This document shows positions 36,758-48,458 of a DNA stretch of 64,000 bases, piece by piece (positions within the stretch are counted from its first letter, which is position 1; each line of letters begins with the position of its first letter). Below the pieces are notes generated by a model that was not told where the DNA came from, searched no databases, and saw only the letters and a program-made list of their open reading frames with translations. A program made the position numbers and the translations under genes. The stretch comes from Kitagawia praeruptora (lineage: Eukaryota; Streptophyta; Magnoliopsida; Apiales; Apiaceae): the NCBI GenBank assembly GCA_037693485.1, contig CM075345.1, positions 84,898,001 through 84,962,000 of the forward strand, read 5' to 3'.

Positions 36758-38560
36758 ATGGCAACCAAAGCTTTCACTTCTCTTGGCCTTCTGTTTGTTT
36801 CTAATAATTATGCAGCACCTCTGGAAAATGAAAACGCCCCAGAAGCATTTCACTTGATGCAGAATTTCTTACGAAATTCGGAGATTGGCCAGGCTTTAGT
36901 TGAACCACAAACACTGTATGCATCTCAAATCGCTTCATTCTGGCAAAACTCAGTATACGATGATGGAGGAGAGAATGGGACTCCATCTATTGTATTCACT
37001 TATGAAGATCAACAGTTTGTTATCACTCCAAATACTGTTAGAGAAACAATGGGTTTTGACACTCATACTTCGTATAGTGTGCTTTCTGAAACAAATCTAC
37101 GTGAGATGCTGCAGCAGATTGGGTATTCAGGATCTCTGGCAAAACTTGGATCGGTTAAAAGGCCACAGTTGCGAAAAGAATGGAGTTTCTTTTTCGACTG
37201 TATTACCAGGGCATTTGGGAACGAGGTCACCAACTGGGATGCAATTCCAATTGACAGTCTCCAAATCGGGTATTCTCTACTCTATGGTACTAATTTTGAT
37301 TTTGGAAGACAAGTGTTAATGAATTTAGGTGGTAGATTGTCAGCACCTACAATAGTGTATTTTTCCAGATTTTGTCAATTGTTATATACTACCTGTGTGC
37401 CAAATGTTCAAACTGTTGAGGATGACAAAATTCAGCCCTTTAAAGTCAACAAGAGATTTTTCTCTGATTTGACAAACAAAGATGCCACCAAAGAGCAGTT
37501 ACCTGCCTTGGTCTTTCCACTTGCTTTACAAAACTTCATAAACCAACCACAAGAACCTCAACCCACTCAATCATTAAACATTGATTCCATTTCAAACTCT
37601 GCACCTACTAAACTTCAACCCAAATCATCCTTAACTCAACCAAAACCTACATTAACTCAACCTCAACCTCTAAACACTGAAACTTTAAACAGTGAACCAC
37701 CTAAAACATCTCAATCCCAACCACAGCCTCCTCCGACTAAACATCAACCTGAACAACAATCATCAAAATCCAAGCTTAAACGTAAAGGAAGAACCAAGCA
37801 TGCTGCTATTAACTCAAGACATAGCACCGCTAGAGCCACACTGGCCAGAAAGGAAAAGAAGGAAAGAGCAAATAGGTCCCCATCACCTTCTACTATTAGT
37901 CTTGATGAAGAAGATTCAATTTCTAATGAAGAAGAGGTAGCTATCGAGGTACAGACATATAAGAGAAGGAAGCTGGTTATTTCTGATTCAGATGATGAGA
38001 TGGTCATTGCAGCTCTAGAGGATATCTTTAAGGAGACTCATGCTATTGAGACAGAGATTAACACAGCATCTAACCCAGCAGAACATGAACTCAGAATTGG
38101 TGAACAAGTGATTGCTGAGGTTCAAATTGAAAAAGATGACAGAACTGAGTTACCTGTCATGGAAGAATTTGATGAAAATTTTATTGAAGTCGAGGTACCT
38201 ACTCCAAAACCCATGGTTGTAACAAATTATGCAGATACTGGTGTTGCAGATCAGCCTACTGTAGTACTAGAAGAAACAGAGGTTGCATCTCATACAGAGT
38301 TATTCTCTGATGCACATCAAGTCTCTAATCATGGTGAGGAAATTGATCAACCTGCAAAAGTTGTCTCTGCTACTCATGAAGAACCAGTTACTAAAGAAGC
38401 ATCTGTTGATGAACTTTATGAAGAAAATGCCTCAGTTGCAGATGTAGATGATCAAGATCAAGTTCAAGCTGATGAAAATGCAAATGATTTTTCTGCAGAA
38501 CTGAGTGGAGATGCTGGTTCTGTTCCAACTGTTCAAGATCCAGTTCAGACTGATGGATAG
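36758..38560 (+). CDS. S2 extra ORF downstream of pol, N-terminal part (600 codons)
   Basis: An intact 600-codon ORF in the same orientation as S2 pol. Residues 1-240 (MATKAFTSLGLLFVSNNYAA...) form a globular-looking domain. I have seen similar N-termini (xFTxLGLL..., NAPEGF...FL) in plant database proteins labelled hypothetical or plant transposon proteins, often near copia elements. Residues 265-330 are Pro/Gln/Ser-rich, then a basic stretch with KRKGRTK, and then a long acidic Glu/Asp-rich tail. I see no signal peptide or membrane helix, so it is not an obvious envelope protein despite its position. It probably continues into the next ORF after a frame change. The function is unknown. The CACTA element lies 7 bp upstream of its ATG. 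Confidence 0.65.
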   Translation: MATKAFTSLGLLFVSNNYAAPLENENAPEAFHLMQNFLRNSEIGQALVEPQTLYASQIASFWQNSVYDDGGENGTPSIVFTYEDQQFVITPNTVRETMGFDTHTSYSVLSETNLREMLQQIGYSGSLAKLGSVKRPQLRKEWSFFFDCITRAFGNEVTNWDAIPIDSLQIGYSLLYGTNFDFGRQVLMNLGGRLSAPTIVYFSRFCQLLYTTCVPNVQTVEDDKIQPFKVNKRFFSDLTNKDATKEQLPALVFPLALQNFINQPQEPQPTQSLNIDSISNSAPTKLQPKSSLTQPKPTLTQPQPLNTETLNSEPPKTSQSQPQPPPTKHQPEQQSSKSKLKRKGRTKHAAINSRHSTARATLARKEKKERANRSPSPSTISLDEEDSISNEEEVAIEVQTYKRRKLVISDSDDEMVIAALEDIFKETHAIETEINTASNPAEHELRIGEQVIAEVQIEKDDRTELPVMEEFDENFIEVEVPTPKPMVVTNYADTGVADQPTVVLEETEVASHTELFSDAHQVSNHGEEIDQPAKVVSATHEEPVTKEASVDELYEENASVADVDDQDQVQADENANDFSAELSGDAGSVPTVQDPVQTDG

Positions 38561-39600
38561 AAAACAGGGGGAAACCAGACTTTGCTGGACCTTTTGTAAG
38601 GGAAATTGAAGATGATTATCTGGCTAAGCAAACTTCAGATTGGTATGAAGCAGACTACATCTTTCCTGTTGGAAGAGCAACTACTTTTCTCAAGGATAAC
38701 TCTAAGAAGATTTCCAATCCAGACATTCTTACTTGTTTGCAAGGTACAGTGATTCAGGTTAAGACTTTGAATCACAGATTTGATGATACTCAGAAGTCCA
38801 TTATAGATCTCAGAACTAAAGTAGCAAATAGAGAAATGAGTCTACAGAGAGACAACACCAGGTTGTTTCAAACCTTCTCCAAAGCTCAAGAGACTTTAAC
38901 TCAAAGATTAGGCAAAGTTGAAGAAAATCAGACTTTATTAGCTGACAAGATTGAATCTATTGCAAATTCTCTTGAGTTAATTACTTCAATCTTGATTCCT
39001 GATGATGTCAAAAAGGGGGAGAGATATGCTAAGACTAAATGCAGGCAATCTCAAACTCTGACTAAAAAGGATGATGCTGGAGATGGAGGAGCAGATGATC
39101 AATGTAGGAGATTGAGGTCTGGGAAGTCGATTGCTCATTCTGAAAAAGTGGACAAAGTGAAAATTGCAAAGTCTGGTGGAACAAACACTGATGTTCAAAG
39201 TACTTCGAAGATCATGCATTTAAAATTCTCTGACAATCCACAAACTGATGAAGAGCTTGCTGCTAAGTTATTTCTTGAAGAAAATGAAGAGGGAGTTACT
39301 CTTGCAGACATTCAAGCTGAGGAAAAGAGTTTACAAGCAGAACATAAGAAGGCTTTGAAGTCTGGCAAGTTGAAGAAAAATGTAAAAGCTGCTGAGCCTG
39401 TTCTTAAAGGCATTGTGATTAAAGAGAATGTTGGTGTTGATCAAAGGATGCAAGTATCCAGAAAGCCAACAGATGCAGAAAGTAAGCAAAAGCTTAAAGG
39501 CATTGCTGAAGAAGAAATAGTTTTAAAGAAATCAAGTGCAACCTCTATTTCTACACAAGTTGTACAGAAGAAAGGAAAAACATCCTCTAATAATGAATGA
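38554..39600 (+). pseudogene. S2 extra ORF, C-terminal part in another frame
   Basis: An open frame runs from 38554, overlapping the end of the previous ORF, to the TGA at 39600; its first ATG is at 38737. It encodes a coiled-coil-like stretch (LNHRFDDTQKSIIDLRTKV and onward) and a Lys/Glu-rich tail. The continuous open frame upstream of the first ATG suggests that it and 36758-38560 were one gene, split by a single-base frameshift near an A/G-rich run at 38560-38575 (or expressed by frameshifting). The GGGGGA word here and at 39013 recurs elsewhere in S2. No domain is recognised. Confidence 0.5.
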
Positions 39601-39630
39601 TGTTGTCATTTTTGGACTAGTGGTGAGCCA

Positions 39631-40163
39631 AATGAGAGTCTTCCGTTCTCTCTAGAAACCCTCTTAGCCGCCACCTATATTCAACCAAATCTTCACCTTT
39701 TTTCATCAGATCTATACTTTTAATCCTCACAAATTCATATCCCCCTTCTAATCTTCCAACTAAACACCATATTTCTTATATATATACTATCTTGTATTTT
39801 TAAATGGTTTTGTTTTATGAGTTTTCTTTTCATGTTCGAGGTTTGGTGAGGTCTTGGAAGTTCGGTTATGCGGATCTGGAGAATAGACTAGTTGTGTTCC
39901 ATTCTTCTCTGAGAAATAGCATCACTCTCAGAGTGGTTTTTTGCTATGGAGGCCTTGGGAGATGGCTTGATCTGCGACTGGAATGGATTCGACCTTTTAG
40001 CGCCTACTTCGTTTGAAGATGTGAAAGTTGTTAAGCTATCAGAGGTTCAGGAAGGATTTGGGTGTTGTTATGGCCTTGGTGTATGTGTTTGTTAAAACCA
40101 GCCATCTGTTTGATGGAATGCCACATCGAGTCTCTTTGAGATGTATGTTTGCTGGGCCTCTAA
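39631..40163 (+). mobile_element. LINE-derived insertion L-d, 5' part only
   Basis: It starts with AATGAGAGTCTTCCG...TCTCTAGAAACCC...AGCCGCCAC, the 5' head shared with L-a and L-c. A 5'-UTR-like stretch follows (CAAATCTTCACC, CATCAGATCTATACTT, also resembling L-c). A short ORF at 39804-40016 is not recognisable. It is cut at 40164 by G3, so the remainder and A-tail lie beyond the window. It follows directly after the S2 extra ORF region. Confidence 0.65.
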
Positions 40164-43100
40164 TGTAATAACCCTAACTTTGACAATGCTACAGAGATCC
40201 TATAAATAGTAAATTTTGAGGTCTTAGAGAAATGGTATATAGGTACTCTATAATGGAAACATAAAATGAATAAACAGAAACCATATTAGTGTTGTATAAT
40301 GGAAATAAGTGACTCGAAATGACGATAGATTCCAGAAATTCCTGAACATGGATTTTTAAGATTTTGATTTCAAATAAGCTTCTATGGGATATTAAGGAGC
40401 ATGGAAATATTATAAGAATTATATATTGAGGGATTAGTAAAAGTTAGATTAAACCAAGGGATTATCAAAGCAAGGAAATGCCAGGGGAAAATGAATTGTT
40501 AAATGGTTTCAAAACCACTGAGATAATGAGGTACATTCGGAACGAATCACAATTAGACGAATATGGAGATTAAGCAACCAAGATTAGTAATATAACAAGG
40601 ATACATACACATTTTTACTTACCAAAATCATTAGCATTATACTTAGAAAATCAAAAATGGGATTTATTGGATCATCAAGTGACATCACTTTCCATTAACA
40701 CCATTTTAAGGGTAAATTAGTCATTTAAACATGTAAATATCAACCAAGCTTCCAAGACAAGCTAGACAAACAAGTAATTAGCAAGATTAAGATGAGATAA
40801 GATCAAAAATATCAAAAGAAACCTCTCCCCCCATCCATTAGCAACTTTCGGCCAAAACCAAGAAAAAGAAAAAAAAATTCCAAAACCCTAGCTAGCTTCA
40901 AGATCAATTCAAGAGAAAAATCATGGAGTTTCTTGGAGGTTAGGAAGGAGTACTCACAAAGTTTCAAAGCCAACCAATATCATCTTCATAGTTAATACAA
41001 GCCATACTAAGGTTGTTCAAGGTGTGCCCAAGGATTATTAAGGATATTAAAAGCTTCAAGGAGGTATAACTATGCTTGCTTCTTTGTATTTATGGTAGAA
41101 ATTTAATTGGTTAGTAGTAAGTGATGTTAATGTAATGTTTATGATGAATATGTGTTCTAAATGGTTTGGGTTGATATGAGTTTTGTGTTGTGAACTTGGA
41201 ACCATGGCTGGAATGTAGTCCACATGGTGTAGGGTTTGGATTGAGTGTGGAATGATGGTTTTGGAGTGGGTAAAATATGGAAAGTATGAAAGTCAGCGGT
41301 TATAATGCCCGATTTTCGTTAGGATATAAATTGCCCTGTTTTGGATCCCTGTACCGGACGGTACCCTACTGTTTAAGTTACCAATTGACCATGAGATGAT
41401 AGAGCTTGGTTCATAGATCGTTTTGATATAAGGTGCGTTAAAATCTGATGAACGGTTTAGGAGAAAAGTCAGTTTTATTGAAAGACGTTCGATAACCGAG
41501 AAAACGTAATTGTATCAACTTTGAGGCTAAAGATACCATACTTAGACATTTTTATAAGTCACGAAATTTTGGGATAGTGTAGTAGGGTGGTCAGAGGACC
41601 CTTGACAGTTGACCTTGCATTAAAATTCGAAATCTATATTTTCTGAGAATTTTTACAGTCGAGTGTGGTTATTAAGGGGAATGGTGGAAAATGCTAAAAC
41701 TTAGATCGAGTTTATAAATGGTTAAGTTCTTGAACCTTTGGGGTAATAATGATACGTTAAACATATATTGAAGTGTAAAGGGTCTTGTTATACAAGAGGG
41801 TAGTGAGTAAGAGATGTGGTATTCTAATGACGGTCCTTTTGTGTTTATAGAAACTCCGGAAGAGGGACCAGCCATACTGTCAGGATACAGAAACCGAGGC
41901 AAGATCTTTCTATCCCTACTTTGAAAATTATCTACCTTCAGAATAATAATGATATCATGGAATGTATATACATATATGTGATGCTATTATTACTATATTG
42001 CAAAGAATATATTTCCTTGATTTTGGGAAATTAAAGAGAGATGGATATGATTTATGAAATATGAATATAGGGATGATTACGAATGGAGCGAATATGCTCT
42101 ATGGTAAAAGAGATATGAAAGAGAATGGTATCAGTTGTTATCTAGGGTTATATGGTTTATAATACTATATTAAAAATATTCTTTTTAGTGTTAATGGTTT
42201 AATAAATATTATTTGATTATTATTTATTACTCTTAAAATAGACGGAATATTTTATGAATATAAAAGCATATTTGAATTCTTGAATATAAAAGAGATGTTT
42301 GAATCATAATCAAAGTATTATGTTATATATATATATTTTATAGAAATAATGTGCGAGAATGGCAATGAGATGAGTGAATGATATATGGAAATGAAAGCGA
42401 GAAAATGGAAATGTGGAATGATATTTTGTAAATGGAATAACGATTCGACAAAAAGGGGGACAGCAACAAAAAGCGTAGGAGGCTGTGTGCTGCACAGTCC
42501 AGCAATCAATATTTTAATTCGGCCCAGGAGTTGCCGAAGGAGGATGTAGTGGTGTACCTTCCTCCAGGGGGATGTAGTGGTGTACCTTCCTCCTTCTACC
42601 GGTAGTAAAAAGGGACGGGTACGGAGGACGATTGATCATCGTGGCTCACGTATTCGGCAACAGTGAAAACCCCCAAAATATTTGAATAAAAAATCAATGA
42701 TAAAGTCAGATTGGTATACTGAAAAGGGAAAATGATATGAAACGATGGAATTATTATTATAGATGAAGAGAAACTGATTTTATATTAATTTATAAAATTG
42801 TTGCATAAGAAGGAAATGAGAAGATGATAGTGAGAGATTTAAGCAAGTATTCATATTATTTTGAAATATTACACTAAAAGGGTATATTGATTGTTATATT
42901 ATTTAAGAAGAGAAACTGATACTATATTATCCTAGATTTCTTTCTTATAATAGTAAGTGGATGATGTATTATTAAATAAGAGTTTTATTCTTCCTTAAAG
43001 TTTATAATTGGTTACCGCTTACATATGTATATACAAGTATACTTGGTTACATTTTAAATTCTAGTTTACAATATTATCTTGCTGAGCTATTATAGCTCAC

Positions 43101-43557
43101 TCTTGCTACTTATCTATATACAGCTAGGTATGCCGATACTACGCAGAACGCCCCGCAAGAGGGTAGGGGGAAGGCGACCTTCTGAGGGCACGTTAGCATC
43201 AATTCCGGAGGTAGTGATGAGGCAGACGGGTTCTAAGGACTTATGTATAATTAATTATGAAGACATGTAATAAACTTTTGGTTGTTGAAACGCTTCATGT
43301 CGAAGTGTTATTCAACAATGTACTTAAGTATGATCCTGGTTTGTAATAACTCTTTTAACTTTCAACTCTAAACTTTTATTATGGTAAATGTTGTTCTCTG
43401 AGCATATGACTGGTGTGTGTGTGTGTATTCATTATTGCGGGGTCAACTGCATAGGTATTAATTTTTTAAAAAAAAAAAGACCCAAGGGATATTGATATTG
43501 AATGGAAGTTGGTCCGTGATGACCCGGATTCATGACCCTGGATTTGGGGCTGTCACA
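40164..43557 (+). repeat. G3 5' LTR (3,394 bp)
   Basis: It begins TGTAATAACCC and ends GGCTGTCACA, three bases before the PBS. The first 1.21 kb matches 62785-64000. A CTATAAATAG sequence lies at about 40200-40209. At 41303 it carries the AATGCCCGATTTTCGTT word also found in the G4 LTR. Around 42500-42660 is a GC-rich block with a duplicated hairpin. No coding sequence is seen. Confidence 0.88.
42500..42660 (+). other. GC-rich structured block in the G3 LTR with a 28-bp-period duplication
   Basis: GGATGTAGTGGTGTACCTTC plus CTCC occurs at 42542-42565 and again at 42570-42593, each able to fold through GGAGG/CCTCC. Flanking words AGTCCAGCAAT and GATTGATCATCGT also occur in the GC-rich blocks of G2 and G4, which suggests a common origin. 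Confidence 0.55.
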
Positions 43558-43560
43558 GTT

Positions 43561-43572
43561 TGGTATCAGAGC
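43561..43572 (+). other. G3 primer binding site (tRNA-iMet type)
   Basis: TGGTATCAGAGC lies three bases after the LTR end and continues TAAGAG. It is the common plant tRNA-Met PBS, used by Tekay elements. Confidence 0.9.
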
Positions 43573-43752
43573 TAAGAGTCATAATGCTCAGGAACAAGAG
43601 TGATAATAATAAATGTATCAGTTATAATATAAATTGTGAACTTTCATCAAGTTCAGGGGTGGTATATCGCAGGTAGTATTTAATTTAAGCATTGAATATA
43701 ATATTATAGACCGTTACTAATAGAATTTTATGTTTTATTATAGGGAGCGGAG

Positions 43753-44688
43753 ATGGGTGAGCCGGGTCAGGATCCCCAGTGGCTAGGACTACCCGAGCAG
43801 GAGATTAGAGACTTGTTGCTAGTAGGTGTAGAGGTTCCAGAGTATGCTATCACTGACCTCAGGAGGAGAGTTCGCGCGGAGGCCATGGAGAGACACGAGA
43901 TCAGAGTGAGACTTGAGGAGACAGAGGAGCGCAGGCAGAGGGATGCTGTAGCCATAGTGCCATACACTGGTAGACCCTATATAGGACCTGATGGGGCAGG
44001 TCCTTCTCGGGTGCGGTCGGATATTCCTGAGGAGGAGATGCCCTTGCGTAAGAGGCCTAGGTTATCTGTTTTACCTGAGGAGCCGATTGAGTGGAGGGAC
44101 ATTCACATGACTCCTACTCCTGTCCCACCGGTCCCAGTGCCATCACCAGTTCCATCTCCTCTACCTAGCCTTGATCCTTTTGAGGATCCAGCAGAGCCAT
44201 TTACTCCACCAGGACACTTTATCTTGTCAGAGGATGAGTTGGAGGATGACCCTTCTGAGGATGCGGACACGGAGCCAGTTCCTCCATCCCCACCATTTGC
44301 ACCACCACCACCTCCACCAGTAGATGCACCCCCACTTGTAGATGTACCTCCCCTAGTTGCTATGCCACCTCAGGAGGCACCTATATTTCCAGCTGGTCAG
44401 TTGCCAGCTATTCTCTTGCCAGAGTACTTTGTCCTACAGGGACAGCTGGAGGAGTCCCGTCGGACTATAGATACACTTGTGCAGAGGTTAGACAGAGCGA
44501 GAGGAGGAGGAGGTGTGATACCAGATGGGTTGTCTTTGGGCATAGTTAGTATCGAGCTACGGGCACTCGGTGATATTAGGAGGATGTTGGGAGACAGCGG
44601 GGATCCAGTATGGAGGGCTCAGATAGTTGATGTAGTCACCACTATGGTAGTGCAGATCAGAGACGTTGTCAGAGCAGCATTCCCGTGA
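43753..44688 (+). CDS. G3 pre-gag ORF, intact 311 codons, unknown function
   Basis: An uninterrupted ORF (MGEPGQDPQWLGLPEQEIRD...) lies between PBS and gag and is clearly coding-like: GC-richer than its flanks and without low-complexity overlap. Residues 1-75 are charged and probably helical (RRRVRAEAMERHEIRVRLEE). A nuclear-localisation-like LRKRPRLS is near residue 97. Residues 115-215 are Pro/acidic-rich with PPPPPP runs. The last 90 residues look helical, with a coiled-coil-like LEESRRTIDTLVQRLDRA. No capsid, protease or envelope motif is visible. A shorter acidic/basic remnant with RAAARE lies at the same relative position in G4 (50739-50937). Its survival in a young element without pol suggests it is maintained, but the function is unknown. 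Confidence 0.65.
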   Translation: MGEPGQDPQWLGLPEQEIRDLLLVGVEVPEYAITDLRRRVRAEAMERHEIRVRLEETEERRQRDAVAIVPYTGRPYIGPDGAGPSRVRSDIPEEEMPLRKRPRLSVLPEEPIEWRDIHMTPTPVPPVPVPSPVPSPLPSLDPFEDPAEPFTPPGHFILSEDELEDDPSEDADTEPVPPSPPFAPPPPPPVDAPPLVDVPPLVAMPPQEAPIFPAGQLPAILLPEYFVLQGQLEESRRTIDTLVQRLDRARGGGGVIPDGLSLGIVSIELRALGDIRRMLGDSGDPVWRAQIVDVVTTMVVQIRDVVRAAFP

Positions 44689-45223
44689 TTCAGAGTAGTA
44701 GTTTTAGTTACTAATCAGACTAGTCATCTTGTGGATGTCATTTTGGGGATTAGGTTAGTTGTTTACTGTCTTAATCCCAGTCTGATTAGAGGACAGCTAG
44801 TAGTGCTTTTGTTATATCGAGTTAGTATGTACGGTTATGCTTTTGGGGTTTCGAACCTTGTACTCTATAATGTATGTATTGACTAGTAGTGTAGGATGTT
44901 ATGCGCAAGTTGTAAAATATTTATGTAAATTAATGAAGTTTATGTACTTTGCCTAATTTTATCGTATTTTGATATTAAGTGTTGAGATTTAAAAATATTG
45001 ATATATATATGAGGTGATTGACTTAAATGAAAAGGTTATTGTGCTAAAGGTACTAAGCTTATTTGTCAAAGTTGTATTATAATTAAATATTACTTGTGTG
45101 GAGTTAAAAATACTGGGATGCATAAATAAGTTAACTAACGATATAGTTGTGAATATATGGAAATGATGTATGTTGTACCCTAAATTTGGGTGATTAATGA
45201 AAAATATTGCTATATACAGAATC

Positions 45224-45517
45224 ATGCCGCCTAAGCGTAATAATAGAGTGAATGCAAGGGAAAATGAGAGAGATGAAGGAAGTCGAAATAGACAAAATGA
45301 AAATACTCATAACGAACAAAATCATGAGGAAGAGGAAGATGAATCAACTGAACAGCAAGGAAATCAGGGTGGTGACCCTTTTAACCAATTTATGGAACTA
45401 TTGAGGCAGAATTTAGCTAATCCACAGAATCCGCCACAACCACTTGTTCTTCCCAACCAGGCAGCTAACTCTTTTCGTGCCTTTAAGTCATTAAAACCCC
45501 CAGAGTTTGAGGGAACT
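45224..45517 (+). pseudogene. G3 gag, 5' part (interrupted by G4)
   Basis: The likely start is at 45224 (MPPKRNNRVNARENE), a typical Tekay/Del gag opening; an upstream in-frame ATG at 45197 is less family-like. The acidic N-terminal region leads to SLKPPEFEGT, where G4 inserted at 45517/45518. The reading frame resumes unchanged at 61240 after one copy of the GAACT duplication, so gag was intact until G4 arrived. Confidence 0.85.
45513..45517. other. G4 target-site duplication, left copy
   Basis: GAACT directly before the TG of the G4 LTR, repeated at 61235-61239. The G3 gag frame is continuous across one copy. Confidence 0.92.
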
Positions 45518-48458
45518 TGTAAGAACCCAGATTTTTGGGTAGAATTAAAACTTTTTATGATTTAATAATATGGGAATGAATAGTGGTTATGACTGCGATG
45601 TAACGACTGTCTATTTAATGAATGGAATGGATTTGGATTCAATTATTATATGTCATGCAGAATACCTTTGGTTGACAACATAGATAAGAATGATCTATCT
45701 CCTAAGAATATTAGAAGATTACTCCAAGTAAGATTATTCTTGTGTCATCCAAATCAATATCTATTATAAGCCCAGCGGTTCCGTAAAAAGGTTAAGGAAC
45801 ACTCGAGGGTGAACCAGGTTCATTTTCCTAATTATAGGAATTAAATAAAAATAAGTGATGAATAGTGATTTTGGTGGAATTTGGAATATTATTATAATAA
45901 TGTTATACCCGGTATTCGGAACGGATTTCTGAGTTCGTATTAGTGATCCAGGAGGAAAATAAGTGTATGTAAAAGCTGTCGGATTCAGAAAAAGAGCACT
46001 TTTATTTTCTCCGAGATTTCCCTAGACACTGCAAGACTTAAGGATTTATAAAAGGGAATTAAGGAATTTAAATTCGAGAAGTATTAAGAAAGATGAAGAA
46101 TAGTATTAGAATTATTAAGAAGGTTTTCGGTAAAACCCTAACTAGAAACGAATGAGTTATTCCCTCGAACGATCAACGAATTAAGCAATAAACGGACAAA
46201 GAAACAAGCAGGGAAGCTAGATTCATGCATGTGCTACTAAGTAAAATATCTAGTAACTATCTAGTTACAAAAGTAACTAGAATCAAGTGAAGTAACCATG
46301 TACTTAGAAAGCAAACTACTTGGTTAGCCTTAGCACCACCCATTGATCAACACTTGTCTTGCAAATTGCATCATCTAGTGCATCATCCCTTTAATAATTC
46401 AACCAAGATGAGATAATATCTTAGGCTCATCCACTTTATGCATTATTCAAGAAACCAACACAAAAAAATATCAAGAACTCCACATTATACCCCATTCGAC
46501 TTCCCTTGAAATTCAAGAAAAAAAATCCACCTTCCAACCATTGTTTGATCTTGAAACTTTTATGGTAGATCTTATAATTCAAGAAAATGATACCCTAGAA
46601 ATCTTAGCCTCAAACACCACTTTTTCCATTTTCAAATAAATCCTTGAAGATGAGGGTGAATAGTGATTTTCAAGAACAAACTCTTGGATCTTGATTTCTT
46701 GGATGATCTAAGCTTGGTTAAGGATGTACAAGGACTATACAAGGCTTAGCAAGGTCTTTACCCACTCCATGGAAGGTATAACTTTTCAAAACCCTAGCCC
46801 TTACTTTAAGAATATGTTTGTTCTTGATGGATTTAAGTAGTTATGGTGTTAACATGGTTATAAGCATGTTTATGATTTGGTTTTGGTAAATGTTAAAAAA
46901 TCGTTTAGATGAACGGAAAGGCATTGCTTGGCCTCAGTTCATGGGTATATATATCATGTATATGTTGTTTGGATTGGATACCATGATTATTGGAAGGTTT
47001 GGAATTTAGAAAGATTCGATTTATAGCCGTCGTAATGCCCGATTTTCGTTAACCTTAAGAACACGAGTTTGACAGTAGGTATAAGTCACTGATTAGCTTC
47101 GATTTCTTCCATGATAAGCTATATTATGTTATAAGCTTCGTTTTGATATAAAGATCGTATGAAATGGACTTACGGTTTAGGAGTTATGATTAAATTCGTA
47201 AAAGAGGTTCGAAACCGTAATCGAAAGTTCGTAACTGAAATTGGAATCCCTTAACATGACTAAGTCAGTGACGAATCATGGTAATTAAATATTAGAGGTC
47301 ATAAGGAAGGCGTGAGAGAAAACCACAAGTAAAATGGATCGTTTTCCGATTTTATAAAAATGTTCGAATCGAGGATAAGTGCGAAGAAACCACTTTTCGG
47401 AGGTAACATTATTCATTAAAACCTCCTGCCCTGTTTTGGCAAAATTCCGAAAAATTAATCTTCTGATCTAAGTCCAATTTTGAGTTAGCTACCTTCTAGA
47501 CATTCTCTAGATCATGTACGCGAAAACGGTGCGTCATTTGAGTTAACGGTTACCGAGTTATGAACGTTTTAGTGAAAGAGGTGTGAATAGTAAAGATCCG
47601 TAGTAGACCGAACTTCAAAAATACATTTCACCTATCTAGACCCGTGGCTTCGAATTGGAAATTTTATGATAAATATTACAAATACCAAAGATGATTTTAT
47701 AAGTGGTTTCGTAATTAAATACATTTCCAGTGATTTATTAAAAGTGTTGAAGTACGAGTCTCGAAATAGTGATTCTCAGAAAAGTCAACCCTAGGGGTAC
47801 TACTTTGGCCACCCTTTTTGGGCTAAGTTAAAAAGGGAATTTCGAGTCGACTAAAACACGAAACTTGTTAAGAATTATCAAGACCACATATTGGTGCAAA
47901 GAACGAGGTTATAATTGATTAAGTAAGATATACGAAAAATCCGACATTAAGGATAGGTTCGAGGTGTGTTTGGACTAAGCTTACATGACTTAAGTTAAGT
48001 TATACTTAACCTTCGAAATGTTAAGTGATTGACCTCGGTTGTTGTGACTATTTATAGATCACTGGATTGACACGAGACACACTACCCCTACAGGATTACC
48101 AGGCAAGTTTCCAATACTTGGAACTGTTGTTGTGATAATATATATGATGATTGTTTTATACATATTCCATAGAATGCATGCCTACTTTCAAGTTAATATT
48201 GAATTACTTGTTCCCCGAATTGATATCGGCTTATAGACTATATATGAAATATCAGTTATAAGCCGGATTGTTTGGTTAAGACCCTTAGAAAAGGGCGTAT
48301 GATATTCATACTTCAAATATAGACCGGGAGTCGATATTTTGTAATATATAAATAGTCGTGGAAACCCGGAGGGATCCCAGCGACAAATTTATTACTTCGA
48401 GGATTTTTATTCGATTACGAATCCTTCGAGGAACGTTATTTGAGTATTACCTCAGTGA

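Noticed and set aside
36758..38560. Interpretation of the S2 extra ORF as an envelope gene
   Set aside because: Its position fits, but I see no signal peptide, transmembrane segment or cleavage site, and its acidic, proline-rich middle does not suggest one.
39804..40016. 70-codon ORF in L-d as a protein gene
   Set aside because: No similarity to LINE ORF1 or any domain I know, and it is cut off from downstream sequence by the G3 insertion.
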